From assembly GCA_021464245.1 (NCBI GenBank), contig JADCRB010000025.1:186001-250000 (forward strand): a DNA stretch of 64,000 nt, written 5' to 3'. The position numbers were made by a program, and so were the translations under genes. The DNA comes from Carallia brachiata. Lineage: Eukaryota; Streptophyta; Magnoliopsida; Malpighiales; Rhizophoraceae. The notes under the pieces were generated by a model, which saw only the letters and a list, made by a program, of their open reading frames with translations, did no database searches and was not told the origin of the DNA. This document shows positions 10,584-20,857 of this stretch, piece after piece; within the stretch, counting starts at the first letter, position 1; each line of letters opens with the position of its first letter.

Positions 10584-12605
10584 GAAGACAATGAGGAGTT
10601 AGTTCCAACCATTCCTTCCCCACAAGTCAAGCCATATGTCCCACCAATTCCATTCCCCAACAGGCTAAAGAAGAAGAATGATGACAGGAATTTCCTCAAA
10701 TTCTTGGATATATTCAAAAAGATCCATATCAATATCCCCTTTGCAGAAGCAATTGCACAGATGCCTTCATATGCAAAGTTCCTGAAAGAGATTATATCAA
10801 ATAAAAGGAGACATGAAGAGAACGCCACAGTTTCCTTAACTGAGGAGTGTAGTGTTATTCTTCAGAATAAGCTACCTCCAAAGTTAAAGGACCCAGGAAG
10901 TTTTACTATCCCTTGCACCATTGGTAGTTTAGGTTTTGAACGTTGTTTATGTGATTTAGGTGCAAGCATTAACTTAATGCCTTTATCTCTTTTCAGGAGA
11001 CTCAAGATAGGAGAATTGGAGCGAACATCAGTGTCTTTGCAGTTAGCTGATCGATCTATCAAGTATCCCTATGGAAAGATAGAGGATGTGTTGGTTAAAG
11101 TGGGAAAGTTCTACTTCCCTGCTGATTTTCTAGTGCTAGAAATGGAGGAAGATGTTGACATCCCAATAATCCTAGGAAGACCATTCCTAGCAACTGGTGG
11201 AGCCATTATTGATGTGAAGCAAGGGAAACTTACACTGCATGTGGACAACGAGAAGCAAGAGTTTAATGTCTTCAAAGCCATGAAGTATCCTCAGCATGGA
11301 GACTCTTGTTTCAGAATGGAGATTTTGAATCATATTGAAGAGATAGCCTACCAAGTAGAGAATTTCAAAGAACCACTTGAGGCATGTCTCACTGAGAGCA
11401 TTGCTGAGGAGAATGAGGATCCAGATGGCATGGAATGTGTCATGCGATTGGAAGGCGATGGATTCTTACCAATAAGAACAAGAGCAGTATTTGAAGAGCT
11501 GGGAGAGGGCAAGCCTAGGCCTTTACCATCAATTGTGAAACCGCCCCAGCTTGAGTTGAAGGAGCTACCTAGTCACTTGCGGTATGCATTTTTGGGAGAC
11601 TCAAGTACTCTGCCTGTGATTATTTCAGCTGCTTTGAGCAAAACAGAGGAAGAAAGGTTACTACGAGTGTTGAGGGAGCATAGGATGGCTTTAGCTTGGA
11701 CTATTGCTGATATCAAAGGCATTAGTCCTTCTTTTTGCACACATAGAATCTTGATGGAGGAAAATCATAGACCATGTGTACAGCACCAGAGGCGACTTAA
11801 CCCACATATGAAAGAGGTTATCCGAGCTGAGGTTTTGAAGCTACTCGATGCAGGGATCATTTATCCAATCTCAGACAGTTCATGGGTGAGTCCAGTACAA
11901 GTAGTTCCGAAGAAAGGAGGCATGACAGTCGTGAAGAACGATAAGGATGAGTTGATTCCTACAAGAACTGTCACAGGATGGAGAGTTTGCATAGATTACA
12001 GAAAGCTAAATGCAGCCACTCGGAAAGACCATTTTCCTTTGCCTTTTATTGACCAGATGTTAGAGAGACTGGCAGGTCATTCTTTCTATTGCTTTCTTGA
12101 TGGATATTCTGGCTATAACCAGATCCCTATTGCTCCAGAGGACCAGGAAAAGACAACATTCACTTGTCCTTATAGTACCTTTGCATACAGCCGAATGCCC
12201 TTTAGGTTTTGTAATGCACCGGCTACTTTCCAAAGATGCATGATGGCAATTTTTTCTGACATGGTAGAGAGTATTATTGAAATATTCATGGATGACTTCT
12301 CTATTTTTGGGGCTTCTTTCGAGGCATGTTTGAAGAATTTGGCACTAGTCCTACAGCGGTGTGAAGAGACCAACTTAGTCTTAAATTGGGAAAAATGTCA
12401 CTTTATGGTTCAGGAGGGTATCGTCCTAGGGCATCGAATCTCAAAGAAGGGTATAGAGGTGGACAGAGCAAAGATTGAAGTTATTGAGGGATTACCCCCA
12501 CCAAGTTCAATTCGGGCTGTGCGAAGCTTCCTCGGACATGCAGGCTTCTACCGAAGTTTATTAGAGATTTCTCGAAGATTACCAAGCCACTCTGTGCACT
12601 TTTAG
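10584..12605 (+). pseudogene. pol: Athila pol, part 1: protease and reverse transcriptase
   Basis: In the same frame as the downstream gag frame, after one amber codon. The aspartic protease region holds CLCDLGASINLMPLS (~10948-10990, D-L-G active-site variant) and ILGRPFLATGGAIIDV (~11170). Reverse transcriptase follows: GWRVCIDYRKLNAATRKDHF (~11980), FLDGYSGYNQIPIAPEDQ (~12095), MPFRFCNAPATFQRCMMAIF (G to R/F change within the usual MPFGLCNAP), and the catalytic IFMDDFSIFG (~12282). The frame is lost near 12555 in the GHAGFYR motif, where the natural continuation lies in another frame. Domain content is clear, but the product as encoded is truncated. Confidence 0.9.
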
Positions 12606-13323
12606 TCAAGGATACTCCCTTTAACTTTGATGAATGTTTGAAGGCATTTAATCATTTGAAGAAGGAGCTGACATCGGCACCTATTATGCAGCACCAGATT
12701 GGAATTTACCTTTCGAGCTGATGTGTGACGCTAGTGACTATGCAGTAGGAGCTGTCTTGGGACAACGGAGAGAGAAGCGGTTACATGTGATATACTACGC
12801 TAGTAGGATATTTACTGACGCCCAGATGAATTATGCAACAACAGAGAAGGAGCTGTTGGCGATAGTTTATGCCTTTGAGAAATTCCGTGCTTATCTTGTT
12901 GGTTCCAAGGTCATCGTGTATACAGATCACTCCGCCATCAAGTACCTGCTATCAAAGAAGGATGCAAAACCTAGGCTAATCCGATGGATCTTATTGCTTC
13001 AGGAGTTTGATTTGGAGATCCGGGATAAGAAGGGTACAGAGAACTTAGTAGCAGACCATCTTTCAAGACTGGAGCAGGCTGAGCAGCAAGAGAAAATGCC
13101 AATTGATGATCGTTTTCCAGATGAGTTTTTGTGGCTCGTGCAACGTAAAGATCCCTGGTATGCAGATTATGTTAATTACTTAGCTAGTAACATTATTCCT
13201 CCTGATTTTTCTCATCATCAGAGGAAGAAATTTCTCTCAGATATCAAATATTTTATGTGGGAGGAACCGTTGCTTTTTAAGAATTGTGCAGATGGAATTA
13301 TTCGAAGATGTGTACCAGAATGA
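12606..13323 (+). pseudogene. pol: Athila pol, part 2: RNase H
   Basis: After a frameshifted linker, the frame 12721-13323 encodes an RNase H that keeps all four acidic residues: [39 protein letters not shown] and [13 protein letters not shown]. It degrades the RNA strand of the RNA:DNA hybrid during reverse transcription. The frame ends at TGA 13321-13323, where a frame change, not a true end, separates it from integrase. Confidence 0.88.
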
Positions 13324-14426
13324 GATGGAGGCCATTCTAACTCATTGTCATACATTACCCTGGAGGCCATTTTGGGGCTGAAAAGACAGCAGCTAAAGTG
13401 CTTCAGTCTGGATTCTATTGGCCTACAATTTTTAAGGATGCGAGGACTTTCGTGATGGCTTGTGACAGGTGCCAACGGACTGGTAATATTGGTAAGCGTC
13501 ACGAGATGCCCCAGACAGGTATTCAAGAGGTTGAGTTATTTGATGTATGGGGGTTGGACTTCATGGGACCGTTTCCACCATCTCATGGTAATCTTTATAT
13601 TCTAGTAGCTGTGGATTATGTGTCCAAGTGGGTTGAAGCTGTAGCATTACCCAACAACACTGCCAAGGTGGTTGTGAAGTTTGTAAAGAAGAACATCTTC
13701 TCACGTTTTGGAGTGCCGAGGGTGGTCATAAGTGACAATGGAGTCCACTTAAAAATAAGGACTTCGAGGGTCTCTTGAGCAAATATGGGTGTCAATTCAG
13801 AACTAGTACTCCATACCATCCACAAACGAGTGGCCAAGTGGAAGTTTCCAACAGAGAGATCAAGTCCATTCTAGAGAGCTGTCAACTCTTCAAGGAAGGA
13901 TTGGGCTATCAAGCTAGATGATGCTTTGTGGGCCTATAGAACAGCTTACAAAACACCGTTGGGAATGTCCCCATATCGGTTAATCTTTGGCAAGCCTTGC
14001 CATTTACCTGTGGAGCTGGAGCATCGTGCTTATTGGGCTGTGAAGACACTCAATTATGACTTGAAGTCTGCTGGCGAAAAGAGACTTCTTCAACTCAATG
14101 AACTTGAAGAGATTCGCAGGGACTCATATGAGAATGCTCGGATTTATAAGGAACGAACCAAGGCTTGGCATGACAAGCACATCCAACGAAGGGAGTTCAA
14201 AGAAGGACAGAAAGTGTTGCTATTCAACTCTAGATTTCGATTTTTTCCTGGCAAATTGAAGTCTAGATGGTCAGGTCCTTTTGAGGTGACTAAGGTGTTC
14301 CCGTATGGAGCAGTTGAGATTCGTGGAGAGGACCAGAAAAAGTTCACTGTCAACGGCCAACGACTAAAGCTATACTTTAAACGTGATGGAGTGGCAAATG
14401 TCCATTCCATTATTTGGCTTGATTGA
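13324..14426 (+). pseudogene. pol: Athila pol, part 3: integrase
   Basis: Broken into several frames. The zinc-binding HHCC region spans ~13330-13480 (THCHTLP..., then [11 protein letters not shown]). The catalytic core follows, with D in [10 protein letters not shown] (~13555), D in VISDNGVH (~13730) and E in [13 protein letters not shown] (~13835). Between 13750 and 13925 the reading changes frame twice. The last frame, 13926-14426, carries [18 protein letters not shown] and the C-terminal [16 protein letters not shown] module and ends at TGA 14424-14426. The integrase would insert cDNA into the genome, but the breaks prevent a full protein here. Confidence 0.88.
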
Positions 14427-14467
14427 TGGACTCAAACTAGCTACATCGAGCTATAGACGTTAAACAT

Positions 14468-14491
14468 AGCGCTTGTTGGGAGGCAACCCAA
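14468..14491 (+). promoter_or_regulatory. Conserved post-pol hairpin of Athila elements
   Basis: GCGCTTGTTGGGAGGCAACC then CAA, just downstream of the pol stop. TTGGG (14476-14480) pairs with CCCAA (14487-14491) around AGGCAA. I recall near-identical sequences after pol in many Athila-like elements. The function is unknown to me. Confidence 0.6.
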
Positions 14492-14688
14492 TGTTCATTT
14501 TGTTATTTACTTAGTTTAATTTGATTGATCGATTTAAGTTAGTTGGTTTTCTTTTCGTGTGATTGTAGGAACTTGAGAAGGAAACACATATTCATCGCGA
14601 AGCAATGGATTATGAGCACTTCGATTCAGGGAGAAATTCTTACGCTTTTTGTGTGACACTCATATTTGATGCATTGCTATGATTTATC

Positions 14689-14706
14689 TTAAGTGTGGGG
14701 GTGCAT
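14689..14706 (+). promoter_or_regulatory. Internal polypurine-tract-like sequence 1
   Basis: TTAAGTGTGGGGGTGCATG matches the start of the 3' polypurine tract (TTAAGTGTGGGGGAATT at 18512-18529). It lies between pol and the tandem-repeat block. Confidence 0.5.
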
Positions 14707-14879
14707 GAGTAGAATAGGAATTCCTTTTTTGAGTATGTATGTGGTGAATTGAATGTTTATTTATTTATATCTATATATACTCAAAGGGGATCTGTGGTGG
14801 AAGCGTAAGGTCCCGGGCCGAATGGTGCATAATCTGACTTTATTGTGTCGATGCTTGTTGGACCGTGGGGAGGGAATCG

Positions 14880-15175
14880 ACAGGGTTTGGTCATGGACCG
14901 GACAAGGTCCGGTTGTATGCTGTAATTGCTGAAGGGGACCGTCCTGGTCCGGTCATGGACCGGACTAGGTCCGGTCCCTTGCTGGAAAACTAGTTGAGGG
15001 ACCGTCCTGGTCCGGTCATGGACCGAACTAGGTCTGGTCCCATGCTGGAACTTGTGCACGGGACGAACCTGGTCCGGTCATGGACCGAACCTAGTCCGGT
15101 CCCATTCTGTCCGTGGAGCCCCACTGGACCGGACCTGCTCCAGGTCCGGACCAGGTCCGGTCCCATTCTGACCCG
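14880..15175. repeat. Tandem repeats (~62 bp) with palindromic GGTCCGG / CCGGACC cores
   Basis: Units beginning GGACCGTCCTGGTCCGGTCA recur at about 14936, 14999 and 15061, with partial or diverged units on both sides. Each contains the near-palindrome GGTCCGGTCATGGACCGGAC. The block is GC-rich in an AT-rich element and lies between pol and the extra ORF. Open frames on both strands (14781-15239) are by-products of the repeat. Confidence 0.85.
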
Positions 15176-16058
15176 AGATTTAAAAAAAAAAAAGGGTTTT
15201 AAACCCAAGAGACCTCCCACATTTTTCTTTACTCTTTAGCTTCTTCTTCTTCTTCTTCTTCGTCTTCTTCTACTCTTTTTACCCAACTCCTTCCATACCC
15301 AAAACCTCCATCTATTCATCCTCCTTCTACTCAAATTCTACCTTTCTTTTACCAATCTTTTCTCCTATTCTCCCATCTACCAAAACCCAAGCCTCCATTA
15401 TCCCTCTACTCAAGTTTCTCCCATTCTTCTTTCCTCTACCCATCTTTATTTTACGTCCATCTAGTTTTATTTCCCTTAAGTTTTTGGTTTTTCTTCTTCT
15501 TGTGGAGAGTTCTACCTTGGTTATAAGGTTTGTAATTATTACCCACATCCTTTAGTAAAGGAACCTATGATGATGTTCTTATTTTGTGCTTCTCTTTCAA
15601 TTTATTATAACTTGAATGTTGTTCATAATCCATGGGTATTTGAATTTGATGTTTGGGTGTTGTTTCTTTGGCTACAATTCATGATAGGTGTTGTTAATTC
15701 TTATCAATTTATGCTTAATTGATGCTCAATTTTGAAATTGATGATTGGGTTTTGATTACTTGGTTGAAATCTTTGAGATTGTGATTTTTAATGGGTATAT
15801 TGGGTTAATTATGCTATCTCATTGTTGGGTTTTCATGTATTATGAACCCCTCTTCCCTTAACTGCATCCCTGTGTTACTTATGCATAATCTGATGGGTCA
15901 TTGCCTTATGGGTTCACTTATGACATTATTGTTGGGTAATTTCACAATTATTGGGGTTTTTATAGACTCAAGGCTTGATTATTATTGATATCCTGAAATT
16001 TAAATGAAGTGATTATCACATGCCTTTCTTGCTTGTAGGATTGGAGACCATAGTCATT
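15176..16058 (+). other. Non-coding spacer of the Athila element
   Basis: Contains an A-run (~15181-15192), a CTT-rich stretch (15240-15270), then TG-rich sequence. A splice-acceptor-like TTGCTTGTAG precedes the extra ORF (16029-16038), and a donor-like AAGGTTTGTAA lies near 15528. An intron here is possible but untested. Confidence 0.4.
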
Positions 16059-16940
16059 ATGTCAACAAGAGGTCGAGTCGAGAAATCTAAGGGTGGAAGA
16101 TCTCGAGGAGCACACCAAGCTGCAGGATCATATGACACTACTCGATTTAGCTCCAAGGCTAATTTTCTGTGGTATTCTTCTCATGCTCAAAGTAAACTTA
16201 TTGTGGAGCGCTTTATTGCTGCCAATGTGGATGAACTTTGTCATCTACGGGATGAATTTGTGAAGCTTGGTTGGGAGTCTATATTGGATCTTCAGGGAGA
16301 TTATTATCCCACTTTGGTTCGCGAGTTCTTCGCAAATATTGAGGACAAAACGAGTGATGACTCGCATAGGATTGACTCCTATGTAAAAGGGGTTCGGATT
16401 ACCCTTGATCAAGACTATCTAGCTGCCCTTCTTCACCTCCGGAATGAAGGCCCCATGTTTTCATCCACGAATAAAGCTATTATTTTTGATCCATATTATG
16501 ATCCAAATAAGGGCGCAAAGGAGTTAGGATTTGCTCGATATGTTTCTGAGGGTAAAAAGCGAAGGGTGAAAATTTTAACCAACAAGCGTGACTTGCGCGA
16601 GCGGCTCCTGATTTACTTATTTAGTTTCAATGTCATCCCTCGTGGTGGTGGCTACAACGAGCATCGTATAACCGACATATATTTCATGTACAAGATGTTC
16701 AAGGGCATGGATGGCATCCCAGGCATTCCTCTTGCTTCCATTATTCTACATTCTATTAGGGAGGCTGCCAAATCGAATAAAGAGCACAGGAATCTTTGTT
16801 TTCCTTTAGTCTTGACAAGGGTCTTTCGAGATTTTCAGGTGAACCTCGCTACTGAGATTATGGCTAAGACGACTGGTTCGAATGTTGTCTCTTATTCCAC
16901 GATTGCTCATTTGGGATTTGCTTGCATTAATGGTGTGTGA
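16059..16940 (+). pseudogene. Athila extra ORF (ATHILA ORF-1 / env-position protein)
   Basis: A ~293-residue frame from ATG 16059 (MSTRGRVEKSKGGRSRG) to TGA 16938-16940. An in-frame upstream ATG at 16020 would add 13 residues. It has a basic N-terminus, then a globular region (FIAANVDELCHLRDEFVKLG, LDLQGDYYPTLVREFFANIE, GVRITLDQDYLAALL). It sits between integrase and the 3' LTR, where Athila elements carry an extra protein of debated role (annotated as a plant transposon or envelope-like protein). The frame continues past the TGA with EWTDPKAKKTAVPAV, and a further frame change near 17020 leads to FRQLMDTFATRLLNP, so the protein is probably truncated. I see no clear membrane segment before the stop. 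Confidence 0.75.
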
Positions 16941-17408
16941 GAATGGACGGATCCTAAGGCCAAGAAAACCGCTGTCCCCGCGGTGAATGATGACTGGGAT
17001 GATGACTTGGAGACCGAATGGAGACACAGGAGAACCAATTTCGTCAGCTTATGGATACTTTCGCTACTCGGCTACTTAATCCTTGATTTTCCCCAATTCT
17101 TTCCTTCTCGTTTTTATTATTGTTTGCGTTCTTTTGTTTTGTGTTGTTTTTCCTTTTCGCTGACTTAGCTTATTTAGGATCAGCTTTATCTATTTTCTAG
17201 GATTTCGGCTAGTTTATGTTTTTACTCTCTATTTCTTCTTTGTCTCTAATTTCCTTGTCTCCTATTGTTTGTTCTTAGGTTGTTTGTTCGATGGTGGCAA
17301 CGCATATGAGTGTGGCTCTTTTCCTCCACTTTATCCGGGTAGTTTCGTTCTCTTTGTTGGCTTCTCTTTTAGTTATGTTTTCATCACCACATTAAGGATA
17401 GTGTTGGC

Positions 17409-17426
17409 TAAGTGTGGGGGAGGGGT
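17409..17426 (+). promoter_or_regulatory. Internal polypurine-tract-like sequence 2
   Basis: CTAAGTGTGGGGGAGGGG, again sharing TAAGTGTGGGGG with the true 3' tract. It lies ~360 bp after the end of the extra ORF. Confidence 0.5.
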
Positions 17427-17839
17427 AGTTTTTATTGTTTAGGTGAACTTTGGTGATTTTGTGCTGAATTTTTCAAAATTCAATTAAAAATTTGCTAATT
17501 CAACTTAGGATGCATGATTGGTTGATATTCACTAGAGTTTTCTTTGAGTTAAAAATCTTGGAAGCCGATGATAGAACTAGCACATGTGATTTCAATTTTT
17601 GAGCATATTTGATATTGGGCTGATCATGAGCGATTATTAGTTGAATTGTTCTTCATTAATACATATGTTAAGAAATTATTTATGCACGAAACCCCGTTTT
17701 CGAAAGATATTAGTTGTGTAGTGACTTTTATGTAATTTCTTATTAAGTTTACCTATCTGAAAGAACCAGAACTTATCTATTTAACTCTCAAGGTGAGAAA
17801 AGAATAAGGACATGCATTTGTTGAGATGATTTAAGTACT

Positions 17840-17840
<1 letters not shown>

Positions 17841-17893
<53 letters not shown>

Positions 17894-17897
17894 TATA
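17841..17897. repeat. Poly(A) run followed by (AT)n microsatellite
   Basis: About 31 A residues pass directly into about 13 AT units. It lies inside the Athila 3' non-coding region. Confidence 0.95.
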
Positions 17898-18511
17898 ATT
17901 GAGGCTTGGTTCACTTTTGGTTACTCTACTCCTCTGTTTTAAGTTGCTGAGTAACTAGGGGTCGGCATTACAATTGTTGATCTTCGCATCAAAAGGTAAC
18001 TTAATTTATGAGTATGCAAAGCACTTTAAATTACTACTGTGAAGTAGTAATCGGGTACCGACACCACACGTGATGGTATTCGTGTCAAAAAGCAGACTAG
18101 CATTTAGAGAAGACTTGAAGCCTCTTTAAAAAAAAAAAAACAAAAAAATCAGGTCTTATTGATTCTTGACGTGTATGTCCATTATAGTAGAGAGAGGTGA
18201 GCTTATGGGACTTAAAGATAGGTTTATTTAACTAGATTTTGCATAACTGTCACTATGTATTTTCTATTGATTAATAAGAGGGTTGGCACGCACTCACATT
18301 TTCTTGACTTTGTTATGTGAGGACTGATGAGATTAATGATTGTGCATGGTTAGCAATGTATTTCATATGCTCTTTAATTGACGTTATTATGTGTTCATGA
18401 GGCATTTCTTGTCAAGATTTTGACTTAAGAGAAATTTTGGTGAATATCGACGATTTCCTCTCTTGTTTGATAGTGTGGGGTATGGAGTGATTTCTTGAGG
18501 ACAAGCAATGA

Positions 18512-18529
18512 GTTAAGTGTGGGGGAATT
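18512..18529 (+). promoter_or_regulatory. Polypurine tract of the Athila element
   Basis: GTTAAGTGTGGGGGAATT lies directly before the 3' LTR (TGATAGG at 18530). This is the expected primer site for plus-strand DNA synthesis. Confidence 0.8.
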
Positions 18530-19964
18530 TGATAGGTTCAATATTTACATAGGTTTATGCATAATTTTTATATATATTTGGATAGTTTAACTATGTAAAT
18601 ATTGTAAATTGTGGCAAATTCTACTTCGGTTGCTTGTTTTATGCTTTGTAGGACAATTGGACATAACCGAAGTATTTGACGCTTAGAAAAAGGAACCTAT
18701 CGGGTTTGAAGGAGAAGAAACGAGCTGAGCACCAAAGAACCGAATCAAAAGTTTGGTTGGAAAGCTAATATGTGGTCAGTTCGGGTAGAATTTCACAGCT
18801 TTGCGTACTGCTCGGTATTTCAGCCATAACTTCTTCTACACAAGTCGGAATTGGATGATTCTTATGTCGAATCGAAGCTAAGAGATAGAGCTACAAGTTT
18901 TCTGTTTTGACTGACTTCGGATTCTGCCTGAAATGGGTCGCAATTTGGGTCCGAAAATAAAGGGTCAAAACTGTCCAGGAAATTTATAAATCCTTTTCCA
19001 ACTCGAATTTAGACTCTTTTAGGACTTACAATTTTATTTTTGGAGGGGACTATAAATACAAAAGTTACAGCAGAGTTTTGGGGGCGACTCTTTGGAATAG
19101 AAAGACGATAGAGAGAGAAGCGTAGAGACAAAAGAGGAGAAGAGCATAAGGAAGGAACACAAAGACGTCGGAAACGAGTTTTTCAATTCTTTCTCGTTTC
19201 TTCTTTCTCTTTTGAACTCTTGATGTTTATTATTTATTTATTTTCAGTTTTTAACATGAGTGGCTAAAATCCTAACTAGGGTGAAAGGGATGTAATCTAG
19301 TTTAAGGTTGGATTATATGATTTTTGTGGGTAATTTATAGTTCTTTAGATTATATTGCAATTTCATGTTGAGAACTGGAATTAATTTATCTATTTTGCTC
19401 TTAAATATACTTTTGTGCCTAATCACCATGAAAGTAATCATAGGATTTGTGTTGAGATCGACAGATGAGACACGAGTCGTGCACTAAATAGATAAACATA
19501 TGGATTTTGAATCAGAGATGAGATAAATTCGTATGATGTCAATAAAAATTCTCTGTTCTTAATGAGTTGAATCTGATTTGTGTGAGTTCGAGAGAAGAGC
19601 ACAATTAGATTGAATATGGTTAGGGTTGCTTGACAAAGAATACTAACTAAATAAGAAGAGTTGACATTCAAATCAATTGTCCACGAAATTTTCATATTGT
19701 TCAATCCTTTCTAGGTGAATGCCCATAGCCATAGTATTCTTATTCTTGAACCGTCTCCATAGTGTCATTAGTTTTGTTTAATTAGTTTAATTTTCTTAAT
19801 TTAATAGTATTTATTTTCTTTTTATAATTTTCGCAACACCAATTTTCTGTTCAAGCAACATAAATTACGATTATCTTCTGTTCCTTTGGGTTCGACACCT
19901 GGAGTATTCACCAGATTTTATTACTACGATCGGCCCTATACGCTTGCAGGATTTTACCCGGTCA
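18530..19964 (+). repeat. 3' LTR (1,435 bp, complete)
   Basis: Begins TGATAGGTTC and ends TTTTACCCGGTCA, directly followed by the TTTGT target duplication. Its first 1,027 bases align with the truncated 5' LTR. A TATAAATA box lies at 19051-19058. The last ~408 bp (19557-19964) have no partner in the left LTR. Confidence 0.93.
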
Positions 19965-19969
19965 TTTGT
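19965..19969. repeat. Target site duplication, right copy (TTTGT)
   Basis: Identical to 8608-8612. Allowing for one copy, the nardilysin-like reading frame runs straight across the insertion point (codon formed by 8612 plus 19970-19971). Confidence 0.9.
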
Positions 19970-20699
19970 TAATGGCTAAGTTATTGGAAAAAGGTCCTTC
20001 ACTTCCATATGAAACCAATCGACTTTAGAATCAGATCATCGATAAAAGGTACTGCCTACATATTTTGGTCTACGTTACGAAAAATCTGACCATGATTTAT
20101 CTGGATTGCCATTTGAATTCCTTCGTATTCAAAAACCACAGTTGAACTAGTTTAACTGAAGCGTGTTGGGACTTTAACTCGTTCCATGTACAGTTTTATG
20201 ATATCTTAGGCAGTAATATTTATTCTATATTCTAATGTATGCCCTTGCATTACTATGCAAATGTGATCATAAACGATGAGTCTGGATGATATGCTTAAGC
20301 ATTTAGTGCATTTCTCTTATGCATATGCATACAAACATGTGTGCAGAATCGAATGCCAGTTTGTTTTTGCTGTTAAGCGTGCTTATTGCATCGTTGCTTT
20401 TTCTGACCGCAGATGTATTCTGATTTTTCGGGCATATGTTCGACTGCAGAGGAACAGAAAAGTATTCCCAAGTATCAACCGGTGAATAGTGTACTCGCAA
20501 AAAGAGTCTCCCAAATGTAGGAGACTCGTTGTTTGAGTGTGGGGTTGTAATACTGAAACGAAAGAAGCTGAAGCGACAGCAGATTCCGAGCAATTTATTG
20601 AAGATCTCACAAGCTTCAAGGTATCATCCCAGTACTATCCGAGCCTTTGTCAAGCAAAAGCATATCACACAGTATTTATGGTTAAGGACTCTACTACAT
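19970..20699 (+). pseudogene. Nardilysin-like pseudogene, 3' portion
   Basis: Continuation of the exon split by the Athila element. MAKLLEKGPSLPYETNRL is followed in frame by TAG (20026-20028) and then NQIIDKRY. The usual family sequence has W at the stop position, so this is a TGG-to-TAG change. A further block at 20496-20655 reads KESPKCRRLVV, TGA (20534-20536), VWGCNTETKEAEA, FIEDLTSFKVSSQYYPSLC. This is the C-terminus of the plant nardilysin-like protein, with an R-to-stop change. The usual stop after SLC is missing, and the frame runs on to about 20699. Some stops may pre- or post-date the retrotransposon insertion. Confidence 0.85.
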
Positions 20700-20725
20700 A
20701 GGTAAATACAGGTCGTCAAATTTCG

Positions 20726-20857
20726 TCCGCACACGCTAATTTGTGTAATTGCCTTAAAAAATGTAAAACAAAAAAAATAATAATACTTTTTATATCACTT
20801 TTTATCTTTATAGTTACACAAAAAACACTCGTTGTTGCATAAAATAAGCGTGTGTAG
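20726..20857. repeat. Short inverted-repeat element (MITE-like)
   Basis: CGCACACGCTAATTTGTGTA on the left is roughly the inverse of the right end, CATAAAATAAGCGTGTGTA, around an A/T-rich centre with GTTACACAAA. No target duplication was confirmed. A similar-looking structure lies at 52678-52832. Confidence 0.4.

Larger units (their letters stand above)
17092..18510 (+). other. 3' non-coding region of the Athila element
   Basis: TG-rich and AT-rich DNA with no recognisable ORF. It holds a second polypurine-like tract (17409-17426), a long A-run joined to an AT microsatellite (17841-17897) and the 3' polypurine tract at its end. Confidence 0.6.
8613..19964 (+). mobile_element. Athila-type Ty3/gypsy LTR retrotransposon (defective), inserted in an exon
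   Basis: An 11.35 kb element bounded by TG...CA LTR ends and perfect 5 bp TTTGT duplications. Order: truncated 5' LTR, gag remnant, protease, reverse transcriptase, RNase H, integrase, a hairpin, a tandem-repeat spacer, an extra ORF of the Athila type, a purine tract and the 3' LTR. The Athila assignment rests on the gag sequence (CPHHQFSK, YSNTYNPGWRNHPNF), the FMDD reverse transcriptase motif, the GGGAGGCAACCC hairpin after pol and the extra ORF. I counted about 28 substitutions over ~1,027 aligned LTR bases (~2.7%), mostly transitions. The element has lost the end of its 5' LTR, the primer binding site and the start of gag, and carries several frameshifts and stops, so it cannot act autonomously. 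Confidence 0.93.

Noticed and set aside
14781..15239. ORFs on both strands with GPDLVRS-type repeats
   Set aside because: They are translations of the 62 bp tandem repeat and are open in several frames for that reason.
20530..20550. Another GAGTGTGGGG purine tract
   Set aside because: It is part of the nardilysin C-terminal exon (VWGC codons), outside the Athila element.
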